Shown here: piece after piece, positions 6,891 through 15,289 of the stretch
Position numbering within the stretch: position 1 is the stretch's first letter
Layout: each line of letters starts with the position of its first letter
Assembly (NCBI GenBank): GCA_943908475.1
Contig: CALTTG010000018.1
Span: 1 to 64,000 of the forward strand
Direction of reading: 5' to 3'
Length of the DNA: 64,000 nt
Source: an uncultured Burkholderiales bacterium
Lineage (GTDB): Bacteria > Pseudomonadota > Gammaproteobacteria > Burkholderiales > Burkholderiaceae_C
Notes under the pieces: generated by a model
What the model was told of the DNA's origin: nothing
The model's database searches: none
What the model saw: only the letters and a program-made list of their open reading frames with translations
Program-made: the position numbers and the translations under genes

Positions 6891-8135
6891 ATGAACTTCA
6901 TTGCCCCGTTGCATGCGCAGACGCTGTACACCACCGTGACGGTGGTGATGCTGGCGGCTGCGTCGTTGCTGACGTTCGTCGGCCTGACGCAGCGAACCTA
7001 CCGGGGCTTTTGGTGGTGGGTCTGGGCGCAGTGGCTCAACCTGGGCAGCGCCGCGTGCCTGCTGTTCGTCCAGCAAGTGCCCGCTTTGTTGCCGCTGTCG
7101 GTGATCTTGGCCATGCAATGGCCCATCACGATGCTCACCGGGCTGCGGAGCTTTTATGTGCGCTCGGAAATGGCTGCACCGCCCTGGATGGATCGCGCCG
7201 TGCTGATGGGCGCTTTCCTGCTGTGGTCGCTGTCCCGCGTGCTGTATCCGGACGACGTGGGCGCCCGCGTGGCGGCCTTCACCATCGGCAGCATGGTCTG
7301 CTATGGCTACTCGGCCGCCATGGTGCTCTCGATGCCCGACCACCGTCGCAGCAACAACATCCGCGCATTGGCCGTGTTTTTTGCGTCGGCCATCCCGGTT
7401 CAGGTGCCACGACTGCTCGATGGTCTGGCCGCCTGGGGGAACCCTTCTGCCGACCCCGCCGTGGTGGCCCAACACCCGGCCCTGGTGTTGGCCCTGACCG
7501 TGGGGGTGTTGCTGGCCGTCTACATGGGATTGATGCTCACCTACGAGCGCACCGAGCACGACCTGCGCGAGTCACAGCGGCAGTTGCGGCTGATGGTCGA
7601 GCTCGACATGCTCACGCAGCTCCCCAACCGAGTGCACTTTCAGGAAAGTGCACGGCAAGGCATCCGCCTGTCGCGTCCGGGTGGATGCACCCTGATGCTT
7701 TTCGACATCGATCATTTCCGCGCGATCAATGAAACCCACGGGCACGCTGCGGGCGACACGGCACTGCGGCTGGTGGCCAATGTGGCGCGCAGCATGCTGC
7801 GTGGCCGCGACCTGATCGGGCGACTCGGCGGCGACCAGTTCGCTTGCCTCTTGCCCGACACCACCACGGCCGATGCGTTCCGGGTCGCTGAGCGCATGAC
7901 CCGCCTCGTCGAAGAAAAGCAGAACCCCGACACGGGACGCGAAACCATTCGCCTGAGTTTTGGCATCGTCCAGGTGCTGGACAATGAGACCCTGGACCAC
8001 TCGGTTCACCGCGCGAGCGAAGCCCTGGCCGAAGCCAAGCGCCGTGGCCGAGCCTGTGCCGTGTGCACGCGTCCAGAAGGCAACGACGCCTTTGAAGTCA
8101 CCCAGATCCAACACCTCGGGGCCAGTCATTCGTGA
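6891..8135 (+). CDS. Membrane GGDEF-domain protein with degenerate active site (GGDQF)
   Basis: The 414-residue protein has about six transmembrane helices in residues 10-215, a short linker helix, and a C-terminal GGDEF domain. Metal-ligand Asp272 in the FDIDHF strand is present. The signature reads GGDQF at 313-317, so the usual Glu is Gln, while the RxxD inhibitory site (RGRD, 304-307) is intact. Diguanylate cyclases make c-di-GMP from two GTP. With this substitution, catalysis may be lost or weak and c-di-GMP or GTP sensing may remain. The start at 6891 is the only good ATG before the first helix. It is transcribed away from the AIM24-like gene and 27 bp ahead of the flavoprotein gene. 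Confidence 0.85.
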   Translation: MNFIAPLHAQTLYTTVTVVMLAAASLLTFVGLTQRTYRGFWWWVWAQWLNLGSAACLLFVQQVPALLPLSVILAMQWPITMLTGLRSFYVRSEMAAPPWMDRAVLMGAFLLWSLSRVLYPDDVGARVAAFTIGSMVCYGYSAAMVLSMPDHRRSNNIRALAVFFASAIPVQVPRLLDGLAAWGNPSADPAVVAQHPALVLALTVGVLLAVYMGLMLTYERTEHDLRESQRQLRLMVELDMLTQLPNRVHFQESARQGIRLSRPGGCTLMLFDIDHFRAINETHGHAAGDTALRLVANVARSMLRGRDLIGRLGGDQFACLLPDTTTADAFRVAERMTRLVEEKQNPDTGRETIRLSFGIVQVLDNETLDHSVHRASEALAEAKRRGRACAVCTRPEGNDAFEVTQIQHLGASHS

Positions 8136-8162
8136 GCGGGCTCCTCAGCCAGCACACACACC

Positions 8163-9491
8163 ATGCATTCCGTTGATGTCGCCATCGTGGGCGCCGGCGC
8201 CGCCGGCCTGTTCTGCGCGGGCGCCGCAGGCCAGCGAGGCCTGAGGGTGCTGCTCATCGACCATGCCACCAAGGTGGCCGAAAAAATCCGCATTTCGGGC
8301 GGTGGGCGGAGCAATTTCACCAACCGCGAGGTCACGCCCGCCAACTACTTGGGCGAGAACCCTCATTTTTGCCGCTCGGCACTGTCTCAGTACAGCAGTG
8401 CCGACTTCATCAAGCTCATGACCGACCATGGTGTGCCGTTCCATGAGAAGCACAAAGGGCAACTGTTTTGTGACCACAGCAGCCAACAGCTGATCGACGT
8501 CTTGCTCGCCGAATGTGCCAAGGGTGGGGTGGAGCGCTGGCAACCCTGTGGCGTTCAATCGGTACGGGCCCTGCCGCCAGCCATCGAACCCGGTCCGCGA
8601 TTCGAGCTCAGCACCGACCGAGGTCTGGTGCAGGCACGGCATCTGGTGATCGCCACGGGCGGACTGGCGATCCCGAAAATCGGTGCGACCGACTGGGGTC
8701 ACCGAATCGCCCAACAGTTTGGGCATCGCATCGTTCCCCTGCGCCCCGCGCTGGTGCCCTTGACTTTCGACCCGCACTTGTGGTCACGCTGGTCGACCCT
8801 GGCCGGCGTGGCGCTGCCGGTCACCGTGTCGGTGACCACACTGCCGACCAAAACCAAAGGGGGCAAAGCCAAGCCCGTGGTCGTGTCGTTCGACGAAGAC
8901 CTGCTCTTCACACACCGAGGTCTGAGCGGCCCCGCCATCCTGCAAATCTCCAGCCATTGGACCGAAGGCACCGCCTTGAGCATCAACCTCAGTCCGGGCG
9001 TCGCACTGGGTCAGGCCTTGAAAGACGGCAAGGCAGGCAACCGGCGTCAGCTGGGCAATGCCTGGCGCGATGTGTTACCGGCCACCGTGCCCCAACGCTT
9101 GGCGCAGGCCTGGCTCGCCGATGCCCACCAACACCACCCCGGGCTCCGAGAAGACGCCCCCGTGGCCGAAGTCAAGGACAAAGACCTGGACACCCTGGGG
9201 CAACTGGCCAATCAATGGCAGATCACCCCCAACGGCACGGAAGGTCATGCCAAAGCGGAAGTGACCGCCGGCGGCGTCGACACCCACGAACTCAGCTCCA
9301 AGACCCTGGAGAGCAAGCTGCAGGCCGGCCTCTACTTCATTGGGGAAGTCGTGGATGTCACCGGATGGCTGGGGGGGTACAACTTTCAGTGGGCCTGGTC
9401 CAGCGCCATGGCGTGCGCACGCGGCATGGCGGCCGAGGCCACGCCAGCAGAAGGCCCAATGGCCGCCACAAGCGCTAAGATCACGCCATGA
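8163..9491 (+). CDS. HI0933/BaiN-like FAD-dependent oxidoreductase
   Basis: The 442-residue flavoprotein opens with the Rossmann dinucleotide motif VGAGAAGLFCAGAAG. It then has the family signature KIRISGGGRSNFTN and a C-terminal second FAD contact GEVVDVTGWLGGYN. These features define the HI0933 (BaiN/YhiN) family of putative NAD(P)/FAD oxidoreductases. Its length is normal for the family. It overlaps ubiE by the ATGA at 9488-9491, so the two are translationally coupled. The substrate of most members is unknown; BaiN itself is a 3-dehydro-bile acid reductase in gut bacteria, which is unlikely here. Confidence 0.85.
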   Translation: MHSVDVAIVGAGAAGLFCAGAAGQRGLRVLLIDHATKVAEKIRISGGGRSNFTNREVTPANYLGENPHFCRSALSQYSSADFIKLMTDHGVPFHEKHKGQLFCDHSSQQLIDVLLAECAKGGVERWQPCGVQSVRALPPAIEPGPRFELSTDRGLVQARHLVIATGGLAIPKIGATDWGHRIAQQFGHRIVPLRPALVPLTFDPHLWSRWSTLAGVALPVTVSVTTLPTKTKGGKAKPVVVSFDEDLLFTHRGLSGPAILQISSHWTEGTALSINLSPGVALGQALKDGKAGNRRQLGNAWRDVLPATVPQRLAQAWLADAHQHHPGLREDAPVAEVKDKDLDTLGQLANQWQITPNGTEGHAKAEVTAGGVDTHELSSKTLESKLQAGLYFIGEVVDVTGWLGGYNFQWAWSSAMACARGMAAEATPAEGPMAATSAKITP

Positions 9492-10219
9492 GCTCTACCC
9501 ACTTCGGTTTCGAAACCGTCGACGAATCCCAGAAGGCCTCACGCGTGCGTGGGGTGTTCGACTCCGTGGCCAGCAAGTACGACATCATGAATGACTTGAT
9601 GTCCATGGGCCTGCACCGCGCCTGGAAGGCTTACACCATCGCCGCCAGCGGCGTGCGGGAGGGCCACAAGGTGCTGGACATCGCAGGTGGCACGGGCGAC
9701 CTCTCGCTGGCCTTTGCCAAGCGAGTGGGGCCGCAAGGCATGGTGGTTCACACCGACATCAACGAGGCCATGCTCAGCACGGGTCGTGATCGACTGGTCA
9801 ACGAAGGACACATGCTGCCCACCACCATTTGCGATGCCGAGCACCTGCCCTTCCCTGACGGCCAGTTCGACATCGTCACCGTGGCTTTCGGCCTGCGCAA
9901 CATGACCCACAAAGACGCGGCGTTGCGGGAAATGTGCCGGGTGCTCAAGCCGGGCGGTCGGCTGCTGGTGCTGGAATTTTCGAAGGTGGCCAAACCGCTT
10001 GAAAAGGCCTACGACTTCTACAGTTTCAAACTGCTGCCCAAGATCGGCAAGGTGGTGGCCAATGACGAGGCCAGCTACCGCTATCTGGCCGAGTCGATCC
10101 GCATGCACCCAGACCAAGCCACCCTCAAGGCCATGATGAAAGATGCCGGATTCGGCCACGTCGACGTCCACAACATGACCGGCGGCGTGGTGGCGTTGCA
10201 CATGGGGCTCAAGTGCTGA
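9488..10219 (+). CDS. ubiE: Ubiquinone/menaquinone biosynthesis C-methyltransferase
   Basis: The 243-residue SAM-dependent methyltransferase carries out the ring C-methylation step of ubiquinone (and menaquinone) synthesis. Diagnostic stretches are VASKYDIMNDLMSMGLHR near residue 31-48, the SAM loop VLDIAGGTGDLS, and the post-core block NMTGGVVALHMGLKC at the C-terminus. It overlaps the upstream flavoprotein by four bases and is followed by an intrinsic terminator, so these two genes probably end one transcript. ubiC (60253-60810) belongs to the same pathway. Confidence 0.96.
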   Translation: MSSTHFGFETVDESQKASRVRGVFDSVASKYDIMNDLMSMGLHRAWKAYTIAASGVREGHKVLDIAGGTGDLSLAFAKRVGPQGMVVHTDINEAMLSTGRDRLVNEGHMLPTTICDAEHLPFPDGQFDIVTVAFGLRNMTHKDAALREMCRVLKPGGRLLVLEFSKVAKPLEKAYDFYSFKLLPKIGKVVANDEASYRYLAESIRMHPDQATLKAMMKDAGFGHVDVHNMTGGVVALHMGLKC

Positions 10220-10300
10220 GTGGCATGGCGCTGGGCTGAGCCCAGACACCCAACGGCAGACATTTGCCGAGCGACGTTGAATCGCAAATCCTTCGACAAC

Positions 10301-10325
10301 AAGCACCCTCCATGGGTGCTTTTTC
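10301..10325 (+). terminator. Intrinsic terminator after ubiE
   Basis: AAGCACCC and GGGTGCTT form a perfect 8-bp stem with a TCCAT loop, followed by a run of T. It lies about 80 bp after the ubiE stop. Confidence 0.8.
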
Positions 10326-10394
10326 ATGCCTTGCACAGCGCCGGTGCCCCCTACGCTGATGATCATTCTTTGATCTTCGCGACTGCAGCTGACC

Positions 10395-10862
10395 ATGCAT
10401 CGAGCACACCGTGGGTTCACCATGATCGAACTGGTGGCCGTCATCGTCATTTTGGGCATCTTGTCAGCCTCGGCCCTGCCCAAATTTCTGGACGTGCGAA
10501 CCAGTGCGGTCATTGCGGCCACCCAAAGTCTGGAAGGCGCTGTTCGGGCGGCCATGAACAACCTGCGTGGCAAATGCTTTGTCACCGCGGGATGCAATGT
10601 CAGCAGTGGAACGTCTTACATCACGGTCGACGGGGTGTCCTTTCAGATCTGGAACGGCTGGGTGGATGCGGGCGACAACCTCAACAACAATGAAATTGAT
10701 CGTGCGTTGAGCACCAGCCGCTTTGACGTCACCCTCAGCCCCATGGTCCACCGCTTCACGCACCAGAGCGCGCGGGTGCCCGGCAGTTGCTATGTGGAAT
10801 ACAAAGAAGCCGTCAACGCCGGCAGCGAGCCCACGGTGACGTCAGTGACCACGGGTTGCTGA
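10395..10862 (+). CDS. Type IV pilin-like prepilin (orphan)
   Basis: The 155-residue protein has a class III prepilin signal: HRG followed by FTMIELVAVIVILGIL, with the conserved Glu at position 5 of the mature form. The cleavage is expected after Gly7. The mature part has four Cys in two pairs (KCFVTAGC in the middle; SCY and TTGC at the C-terminus), consistent with disulfide-bonded minor pilin or MSHA-type pilin. No pilus assembly gene is near; ubiE lies upstream and a MerR regulator downstream. It may be a pseudopilin used by machinery encoded elsewhere. Confidence 0.85.
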   Translation: MHRAHRGFTMIELVAVIVILGILSASALPKFLDVRTSAVIAATQSLEGAVRAAMNNLRGKCFVTAGCNVSSGTSYITVDGVSFQIWNGWVDAGDNLNNNEIDRALSTSRFDVTLSPMVHRFTHQSARVPGSCYVEYKEAVNAGSEPTVTSVTTGC

Positions 10863-10962
10863 ACAACCCATTCATGCTGCCCATGCCGCCATGGGCGGGC
10901 TCGATGCGGAGTGGCTATGATGCGCGCTTGCCTTCGTGCTTGCGTCAGCCTTCGGTCAAGAG

Positions 10963-11892
10963 ATGTCCGCCCGATCCCCGTCGCCCCCATCTGCCACGCC
11001 TCCCGTGGACACGTCTGCACCCGCCGAACGTGTTGGCCTGAGTGTGGACGAGTTGTCGACACTGACCGGCGTCAGCGTGCGCAACATCCGGGCCTATCAG
11101 ACCGCCGGGCTGCTGCCCTCCCCGACCCTGCAAGGACGGCAGGCCCTGTATGGCGCTGTGCATCGTCAGCGCCTGGAAATCATCAAAGAACTCCGTTCAC
11201 TGGGTTTTGGCCTGGAGGCCATCGGCGACATGTTGGGCAGCGATGCCAGCGGCCCCCAATCCTCCTATGCGCTGATCGCACAGATGTTCTCGAGGGGGTT
11301 CTTTCAGGTCGAACGACCCGTGCTCAAGACGGTGGACGAGATGACCAACCATTGGGGTGAGAACGCCACGCCAGAGCAACTTGATCAGCTGATCCGCAAT
11401 GGGCTGTACCGCCGCGTCTCCCCAGAAGGCACGCCAGCGAATCAAGCGGTGGTCGAGGTCTTGAGTCCCAGCTTGTGGACGATTGGCAAAGAGATGGCCG
11501 AGCTGAAAGTGCCCATGGGCACGGTGCTGACCATGCAGGAACGCCTGATCGAGCACTGCCGCAGCCTGGCACGCATCTACGTCGATCAGTTCGTGGTCAG
11601 CATGGTGCGCGAGATGCAACTCAACCAAGGGCACGCCGCACCCGAGGGCCTGTCGCCCAGCCTGCTTCGCGCGGTCCATCAGTTGATCGAGCGCCTGCGG
11701 CCGATTGCCATCGGCTCGATTTCAGCGGCCTTCCCGGTGGTCTTGCAGCAAGAGTTCGACAAAGACGTGTTGAGCCGCATCCAGGCCCTGGCCGCAGACC
11801 TGCTGACCCAAGCTGACGCCCATGCCGAAAACCCAGAGGGATCGACGCCGGCGTCGCACGGGCCATCCACGTCATCCCCCGAGCCCCTCTGA
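10963..11892 (+). CDS. MerR-family transcriptional regulator with long C-terminal domain
   Basis: The N-terminal winged helix reads LSVDELSTLTGVSVRNIRAY followed by QTAGLLPSPTLQGRQALY, a clear MerR DNA-binding domain preceded by about 30 residues of Pro/Ser/Thr-rich sequence. The remaining roughly 190 residues are helical and lack the Cys or His clusters of metal-sensing MerR proteins. The start at ATG 10963 follows a gtcaagag stretch; an in-frame GTG at 10936 is less convincing. The ligand is unknown. It is followed by a strong hairpin and then the MaoC-Pta gene, which it might control. Confidence 0.85.
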   Translation: MSARSPSPPSATPPVDTSAPAERVGLSVDELSTLTGVSVRNIRAYQTAGLLPSPTLQGRQALYGAVHRQRLEIIKELRSLGFGLEAIGDMLGSDASGPQSSYALIAQMFSRGFFQVERPVLKTVDEMTNHWGENATPEQLDQLIRNGLYRRVSPEGTPANQAVVEVLSPSLWTIGKEMAELKVPMGTVLTMQERLIEHCRSLARIYVDQFVVSMVREMQLNQGHAAPEGLSPSLLRAVHQLIERLRPIAIGSISAAFPVVLQQEFDKDVLSRIQALAADLLTQADAHAENPEGSTPASHGPSTSSPEPL

Positions 11893-11896
11893 AGAG

Positions 11897-11927
11897 GGAG
11901 ATCGCCTGGATCTGGCGGGCGATCTCC
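11897..11927 (+). terminator. Strong hairpin directly after the MerR gene
   Basis: GGAGATCGCC and GGCGATCTCC form a perfect 10-bp stem with an 11-nt loop, starting four bases after the stop codon. No T-run follows, so it may be a 3'-end structure or attenuator rather than a classical terminator. Confidence 0.45.
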
Positions 11928-12070
11928 GTGCGCATGTTGTTGCTGCGCCATGTTTGCGCCTGAGTTGTCCGGAAAGAAGCTTGACGCTCATTGCGCCTCG
12001 TGGAAAGCTGCCCCGACTCCCCTGAGCGCTGATGCACAGAGGGGCATCACAACGAAAACAGCACTGAGAG

Positions 12071-13495
12071 ATGAACCACGCACCCACGCCGGAACTGCTG
12101 GAAAACCGCACCTACGACGAACTCCAGCCAGGCGACAGCGCGTCGCTGACACGCACCCTGACCAAAGACGACATCGATGTGTTCGCCATCCTCAGTGGCG
12201 ACGTCAACCCGGCGCACCTCGACGAGGCTTACGCCAAGCAAACCCCCTTCAACAAGGTGATCGCTCACGGCATGTGGGGCGGCACCCTGATCTCCACCAT
12301 CTTGGGCACCAGCCTGCCCGGGCCGGGCACCATCTATGTGGGACAAACGCTGCGCTTCATGCGCCCCGTGGGCCTCGGTGATGTCATCACGGTGACCGTC
12401 ACCGTGAAGGAAAAGCGCGACAAACAGATGGTGCTGCTCGATTGCGTGTGCACCAACCAGCAAGGCAAAACCGTGATCCTCGGCGAGGCCGAAGTGATGG
12501 CCCCATCGCAGAAGGTGCGCCGAGAAAGCGCGCCGCTGCCTGAGCTGCAACTGCGCCGTCACCAGGGCTTCGACCAATTGATGTCGCTGGTGGGCCAGCA
12601 AAGCGCCATCCGTTGCGCCGTGATCTGCCCGACCGAATTGCACAACCTCCAGGCCGCCCTGGACGCGGCCAAAGCCGGGCTGATTCAACCGCTGCTCGTG
12701 GGCCCCAAGGCGGGCATCAGTGCGCTGGCCCTGACACATGGGCTGGACCTGTCTGGCTGCGAATGGGTGGAAGCCGCCACGGCCGAGGAAGCCGCAGACC
12801 ACGCCGTGGACCTGGCCCATGCGGGCCGTGTTCAGGCCTTGATGCAAGGCCACATCGAAGTGCGCCCTCTGCTGCAATCGGTGTTGAGTCACGGCGGCGG
12901 ACTGCGCACCGATGGACGCATCAGCCATGTGTATGTGGCCGATGTACCGGGCCATGGACGCCCCTTGATCATCACCGACGCCGAGGTGCACATCCACCCG
13001 TCTCTGGAAGACAAACGCGACATCATCCGCAATGCGGTGGACCTGGCACGCATCTTGGGCATCACGCCGCGTGTGGCCATCTTGTCGGCCACCCAGAGCA
13101 TGAACACCAACCTGAGCTCGTCGATCGATGCCGTGGCCTTGCGCAAGATGTTTGGCCGGTCCCGCGCAGACGACACCCTCGACATCGATGGCCCGCTGCC
13201 TTTCGATGCAGCGGTCAGCCCCGAGGTGGCCAAACTTCGACACCCCGAATCCACCGTGGCGGGACACGCCAACATCCTGGTCGCCCCCAATTTGGAAACC
13301 GGCAATCTGCTGGTCAAGCAATTGGCCTACCTGGCCAGCGCCGATGTGACGGGCATCGTGTTGGGCGCCAAGGTCCCGGTGATCCTCACCAACCCCACGG
13401 ACAGCGAGCGCACGCGCGTGGCATCGGCGGCACTGGCCGTGCTGTTGGCTCGGCGCGCCCAAGCGGACGCCGACGGCGCCCCTCAAGCCGCCTGA
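12071..13495 (+). CDS. Bifunctional MaoC enoyl-CoA hydratase / phosphate acetyltransferase
   Basis: The 474-residue fusion has two domains. Residues about 10-150 form a MaoC hot-dog domain with the (R)-specific hydratase motif SGDVNPAHLD and the following IAHGMWGG. Residues about 165-470 form a phosphate acetyl/butyryltransferase domain (for example HGGGLRTDGRISHVY, NAVDLARILGITPRVAILSA). The fusion is an established family in proteobacteria. The first domain would interconvert enoyl-CoA and (R)-3-hydroxyacyl-CoA, a possible PHA precursor route, and the second acyl-CoA and acyl-phosphate. An acetate kinase gene, often adjacent, is absent here. The gene ends before a strong bidirectional terminator. 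Confidence 0.92.
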   Translation: MNHAPTPELLENRTYDELQPGDSASLTRTLTKDDIDVFAILSGDVNPAHLDEAYAKQTPFNKVIAHGMWGGTLISTILGTSLPGPGTIYVGQTLRFMRPVGLGDVITVTVTVKEKRDKQMVLLDCVCTNQQGKTVILGEAEVMAPSQKVRRESAPLPELQLRRHQGFDQLMSLVGQQSAIRCAVICPTELHNLQAALDAAKAGLIQPLLVGPKAGISALALTHGLDLSGCEWVEAATAEEAADHAVDLAHAGRVQALMQGHIEVRPLLQSVLSHGGGLRTDGRISHVYVADVPGHGRPLIITDAEVHIHPSLEDKRDIIRNAVDLARILGITPRVAILSATQSMNTNLSSSIDAVALRKMFGRSRADDTLDIDGPLPFDAAVSPEVAKLRHPESTVAGHANILVAPNLETGNLLVKQLAYLASADVTGIVLGAKVPVILTNPTDSERTRVASAALAVLLARRAQADADGAPQAA

Positions 13496-13522
13496 ACAGG
13501 GCCTGACGCCATTCGGTCATGA

Positions 13523-13559
13523 AAAAAGCCGCCGGCCCGGAAGGGCGCGGCGGCTTTTT
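13523..13559. terminator. Bidirectional intrinsic terminator between maoC-pta and ilvC
   Basis: AAAAAGCCGCCG pairs with CGGCGGCTTTTT over 12 bp, with an inner GCCC-GGAA-GGGC hairpin. T-runs occur on both strands, so it can end the plus-strand fusion gene and the minus-strand ilv operon. Confidence 0.9.
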
Positions 13560-13574
13560 GATGGGCGAGGCCGA

Positions 13575-14591
13575 TCAGTTCTTCGACTGGTCAACCAGCT
13601 TGTTCTTGGCGATCCAAGGCATCATGCCGCGCAGTTCGGCGCCCACGGTTTCGATGGGGTGAACGGCGTTCAGGCGACGGCGAGCGGTCATGCTCGGGTA
13701 GTTCGTCTTGCCTTCCAGGATGAACATCTTGGCGTATTCACCGGTCTGGATGCGCTTGAGGGCGTTGCGCATGGCTTCGCGCGACTTCTCGTTGATCACT
13801 TCGGTGCCGGTCACGTACTCGCCGTATTCAGCGTTGTTCGAGATCGAGTAGTTCATGTTGGCGATGCCGCCTTCGTACATGAGGTCCACGATCAGCTTGA
13901 GTTCGTGCAAGCACTCGAAGTAGGCCATTTCAGGGGCGTAGCCGGCTTCGACCAGGGTTTCAAAACCCATCTTCACCAGTTCCACAGCGCCACCGCACAG
14001 CACGGCTTGTTCGCCGAACAAGTCGGTTTCGGTTTCTTCGCGGAAGTTGGTTTCGATCACGCCACCCTTGGTGCCGCCGTTGGCCGCAGCGTACGACAGG
14101 GCGATGTCCTTGGCCTTGCCGGACTTGTCCTGGTACACAGCGATCAGCGAGGGCACGCCGCCGCCCTTGAGGTACTCAGAGCGCACGGTGTGGCCAGGAC
14201 CCTTGGGGGCGACCATGATCACGTCCAGGTCAGCGCGGGGCACGACCTGGTTGTAGTGCACGTTGAAGCCGTGGGCGAAAGCCAGCACAGCGCCTTGCTT
14301 GATGTTCGGGGCGACGTTGTTGTTGTACACCTCGGGGATGTTCTCGTCAGGCAGCAGGATCATGACGACATCGGCGCCCTTGACGGCGTCGTTGACTTCA
14401 GCAACCTTGATGCCAGCGGCTTCCACCTTGGACCAGGAAGCGCCACCCTTGCGCAGGCCAACGGTCACGTTGACGCCGGAATCGCGCAGGTTTTGAGCGT
14501 GAGCATGGCCTTGCGAGCCATAGCCGATGATGGCGACGTTCTTGCCCTTGATCAGGCTCAGGTCGGCGTCCTTGTCGTAATAGACTTTCAT
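13575..14591 (-). CDS. ilvC: Ketol-acid reductoisomerase (class I)
   Basis: This is the second step of valine and isoleucine synthesis: NADPH- and Mg-dependent isomeroreduction of acetolactate or acetohydroxybutyrate. The 338-residue length marks the short class I form. Visible motifs are the NADPH loop VAIIGYGSQGHAHAQNL near residue 18-34, the APKGPGHTVR stretch, and the metal-binding EETETDLFGEQAVLCGG block. The start at 14591 has a GGAG site seven bases upstream. It is the last gene of ilvI-ilvH-ilvC on the minus strand and precedes the bidirectional terminator. Confidence 0.98.
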   Translation of the reverse strand: MKVYYDKDADLSLIKGKNVAIIGYGSQGHAHAQNLRDSGVNVTVGLRKGGASWSKVEAAGIKVAEVNDAVKGADVVMILLPDENIPEVYNNNVAPNIKQGAVLAFAHGFNVHYNQVVPRADLDVIMVAPKGPGHTVRSEYLKGGGVPSLIAVYQDKSGKAKDIALSYAAANGGTKGGVIETNFREETETDLFGEQAVLCGGAVELVKMGFETLVEAGYAPEMAYFECLHELKLIVDLMYEGGIANMNYSISNNAEYGEYVTGTEVINEKSREAMRNALKRIQTGEYAKMFILEGKTNYPSMTARRRLNAVHPIETVGAELRGMMPWIAKNKLVDQSKN

Positions 14592-14655
14592 TGTTTGCTC
14601 CAACAGAAACTTGGGGTGAAAAGGAAGGCGGGGGTCGAAGTTGAGACGAGAGGTC

Positions 14656-15147
14656 TCAGACGCGCAGGATGCGCTCACCACGACCGATCCCGCTGGTACC
14701 GGTGCGTGCAGTTTCGAGGATGGCCGCGCGGTCGATGGCTTCCAGGAAGGCATCGAGCTTGGACGCATCGCCCGTGAGTTCGATCGTGTAGGTCTTGTCG
14801 GTCACATCGATGATGCGGCCGCGGAAAATGTCGGCCATGCGCTTCATTTCGTCGCGCTCTTTGCCCACCGCACGCACCTTGATCAGCATCAGTTCGCGCT
14901 CGGTGTAGGGACCTTCGGACAGGTCCACCACCTTGACGACCTCGATCAAGCGGTTGAGGTGCTTGGTGATCTGCTCGACGATGTCGTCCGAGCCAGTGGT
15001 CACGACGGTCATGCGCGACAGCGACGGGTCTTCCGTCGGGGCCACGGTCAGGCTTTCGATGTTGTAGCCGCGGGCGGAAAACAGGCCCACCACGCGCGAG
15101 AGCGCGCCGGGTTCGTTTTCGAGCAACAGGGCAATGACGTGCTTCAT
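14656..15147 (-). CDS. ilvH: Acetolactate synthase small (regulatory) subunit
   Basis: The 163-residue regulatory subunit (symbol ilvN is also used) confers valine feedback inhibition on the synthase. It has the N-terminal ACT domain beginning MKHVIALLLENEPGALSRV, with the valine-site region GYNIESLTV, and the second ACT-like C-terminal domain (KTYTIELTGDASKLDAFL). The length matches the AHAS III type small subunit. AAAGGA at 15156-15161 is its ribosome site. It is separated from ilvI by an unusually long 204-nt gap that contains two covarying hairpins, so its expression may be set separately from ilvI. Confidence 0.97.
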   Translation of the reverse strand: MKHVIALLLENEPGALSRVVGLFSARGYNIESLTVAPTEDPSLSRMTVVTTGSDDIVEQITKHLNRLIEVVKVVDLSEGPYTERELMLIKVRAVGKERDEMKRMADIFRGRIIDVTDKTYTIELTGDASKLDAFLEAIDRAAILETARTGTSGIGRGERILRV

Positions 15148-15173
15148 GGAAATCGTCCTTTCACAGCTCTTGG

Positions 15174-15197
15174 GCCTGACACCGGTAAGCGCCAGGC
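15174..15197 (-). ncRNA. Hairpin H2 of a candidate structured RNA before ilvH
   Basis: In the ilv transcript this reads GCCUGGC, loop GCUUACCGGU, GUCAGGC: a 7-bp stem containing one G-U pair. On the opposite strand that pair would be an A-C mismatch, which supports structure in the ilv sense. It ends 26 nt before the ilvH start. Flanking CACA/UGUG (15162-15165 with 15198-15201) could extend it right up to the ribosome site. Confidence 0.65.
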
Positions 15198-15289
15198 TGT
15201 GGCCAATGAGGTTCGATGAAATCGAGGTTGTTCAGGTGTCCGGCGCCGTCCTGCCCGGCGACCCATCGGGCCTGGGGCTTGAAACCCGT

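Noticed and set aside
12071..13495. Frame error joining a hydratase and an acetyltransferase
   Set aside because: The MaoC-Pta fusion is an established protein family, and the linker is clean with no frame change.
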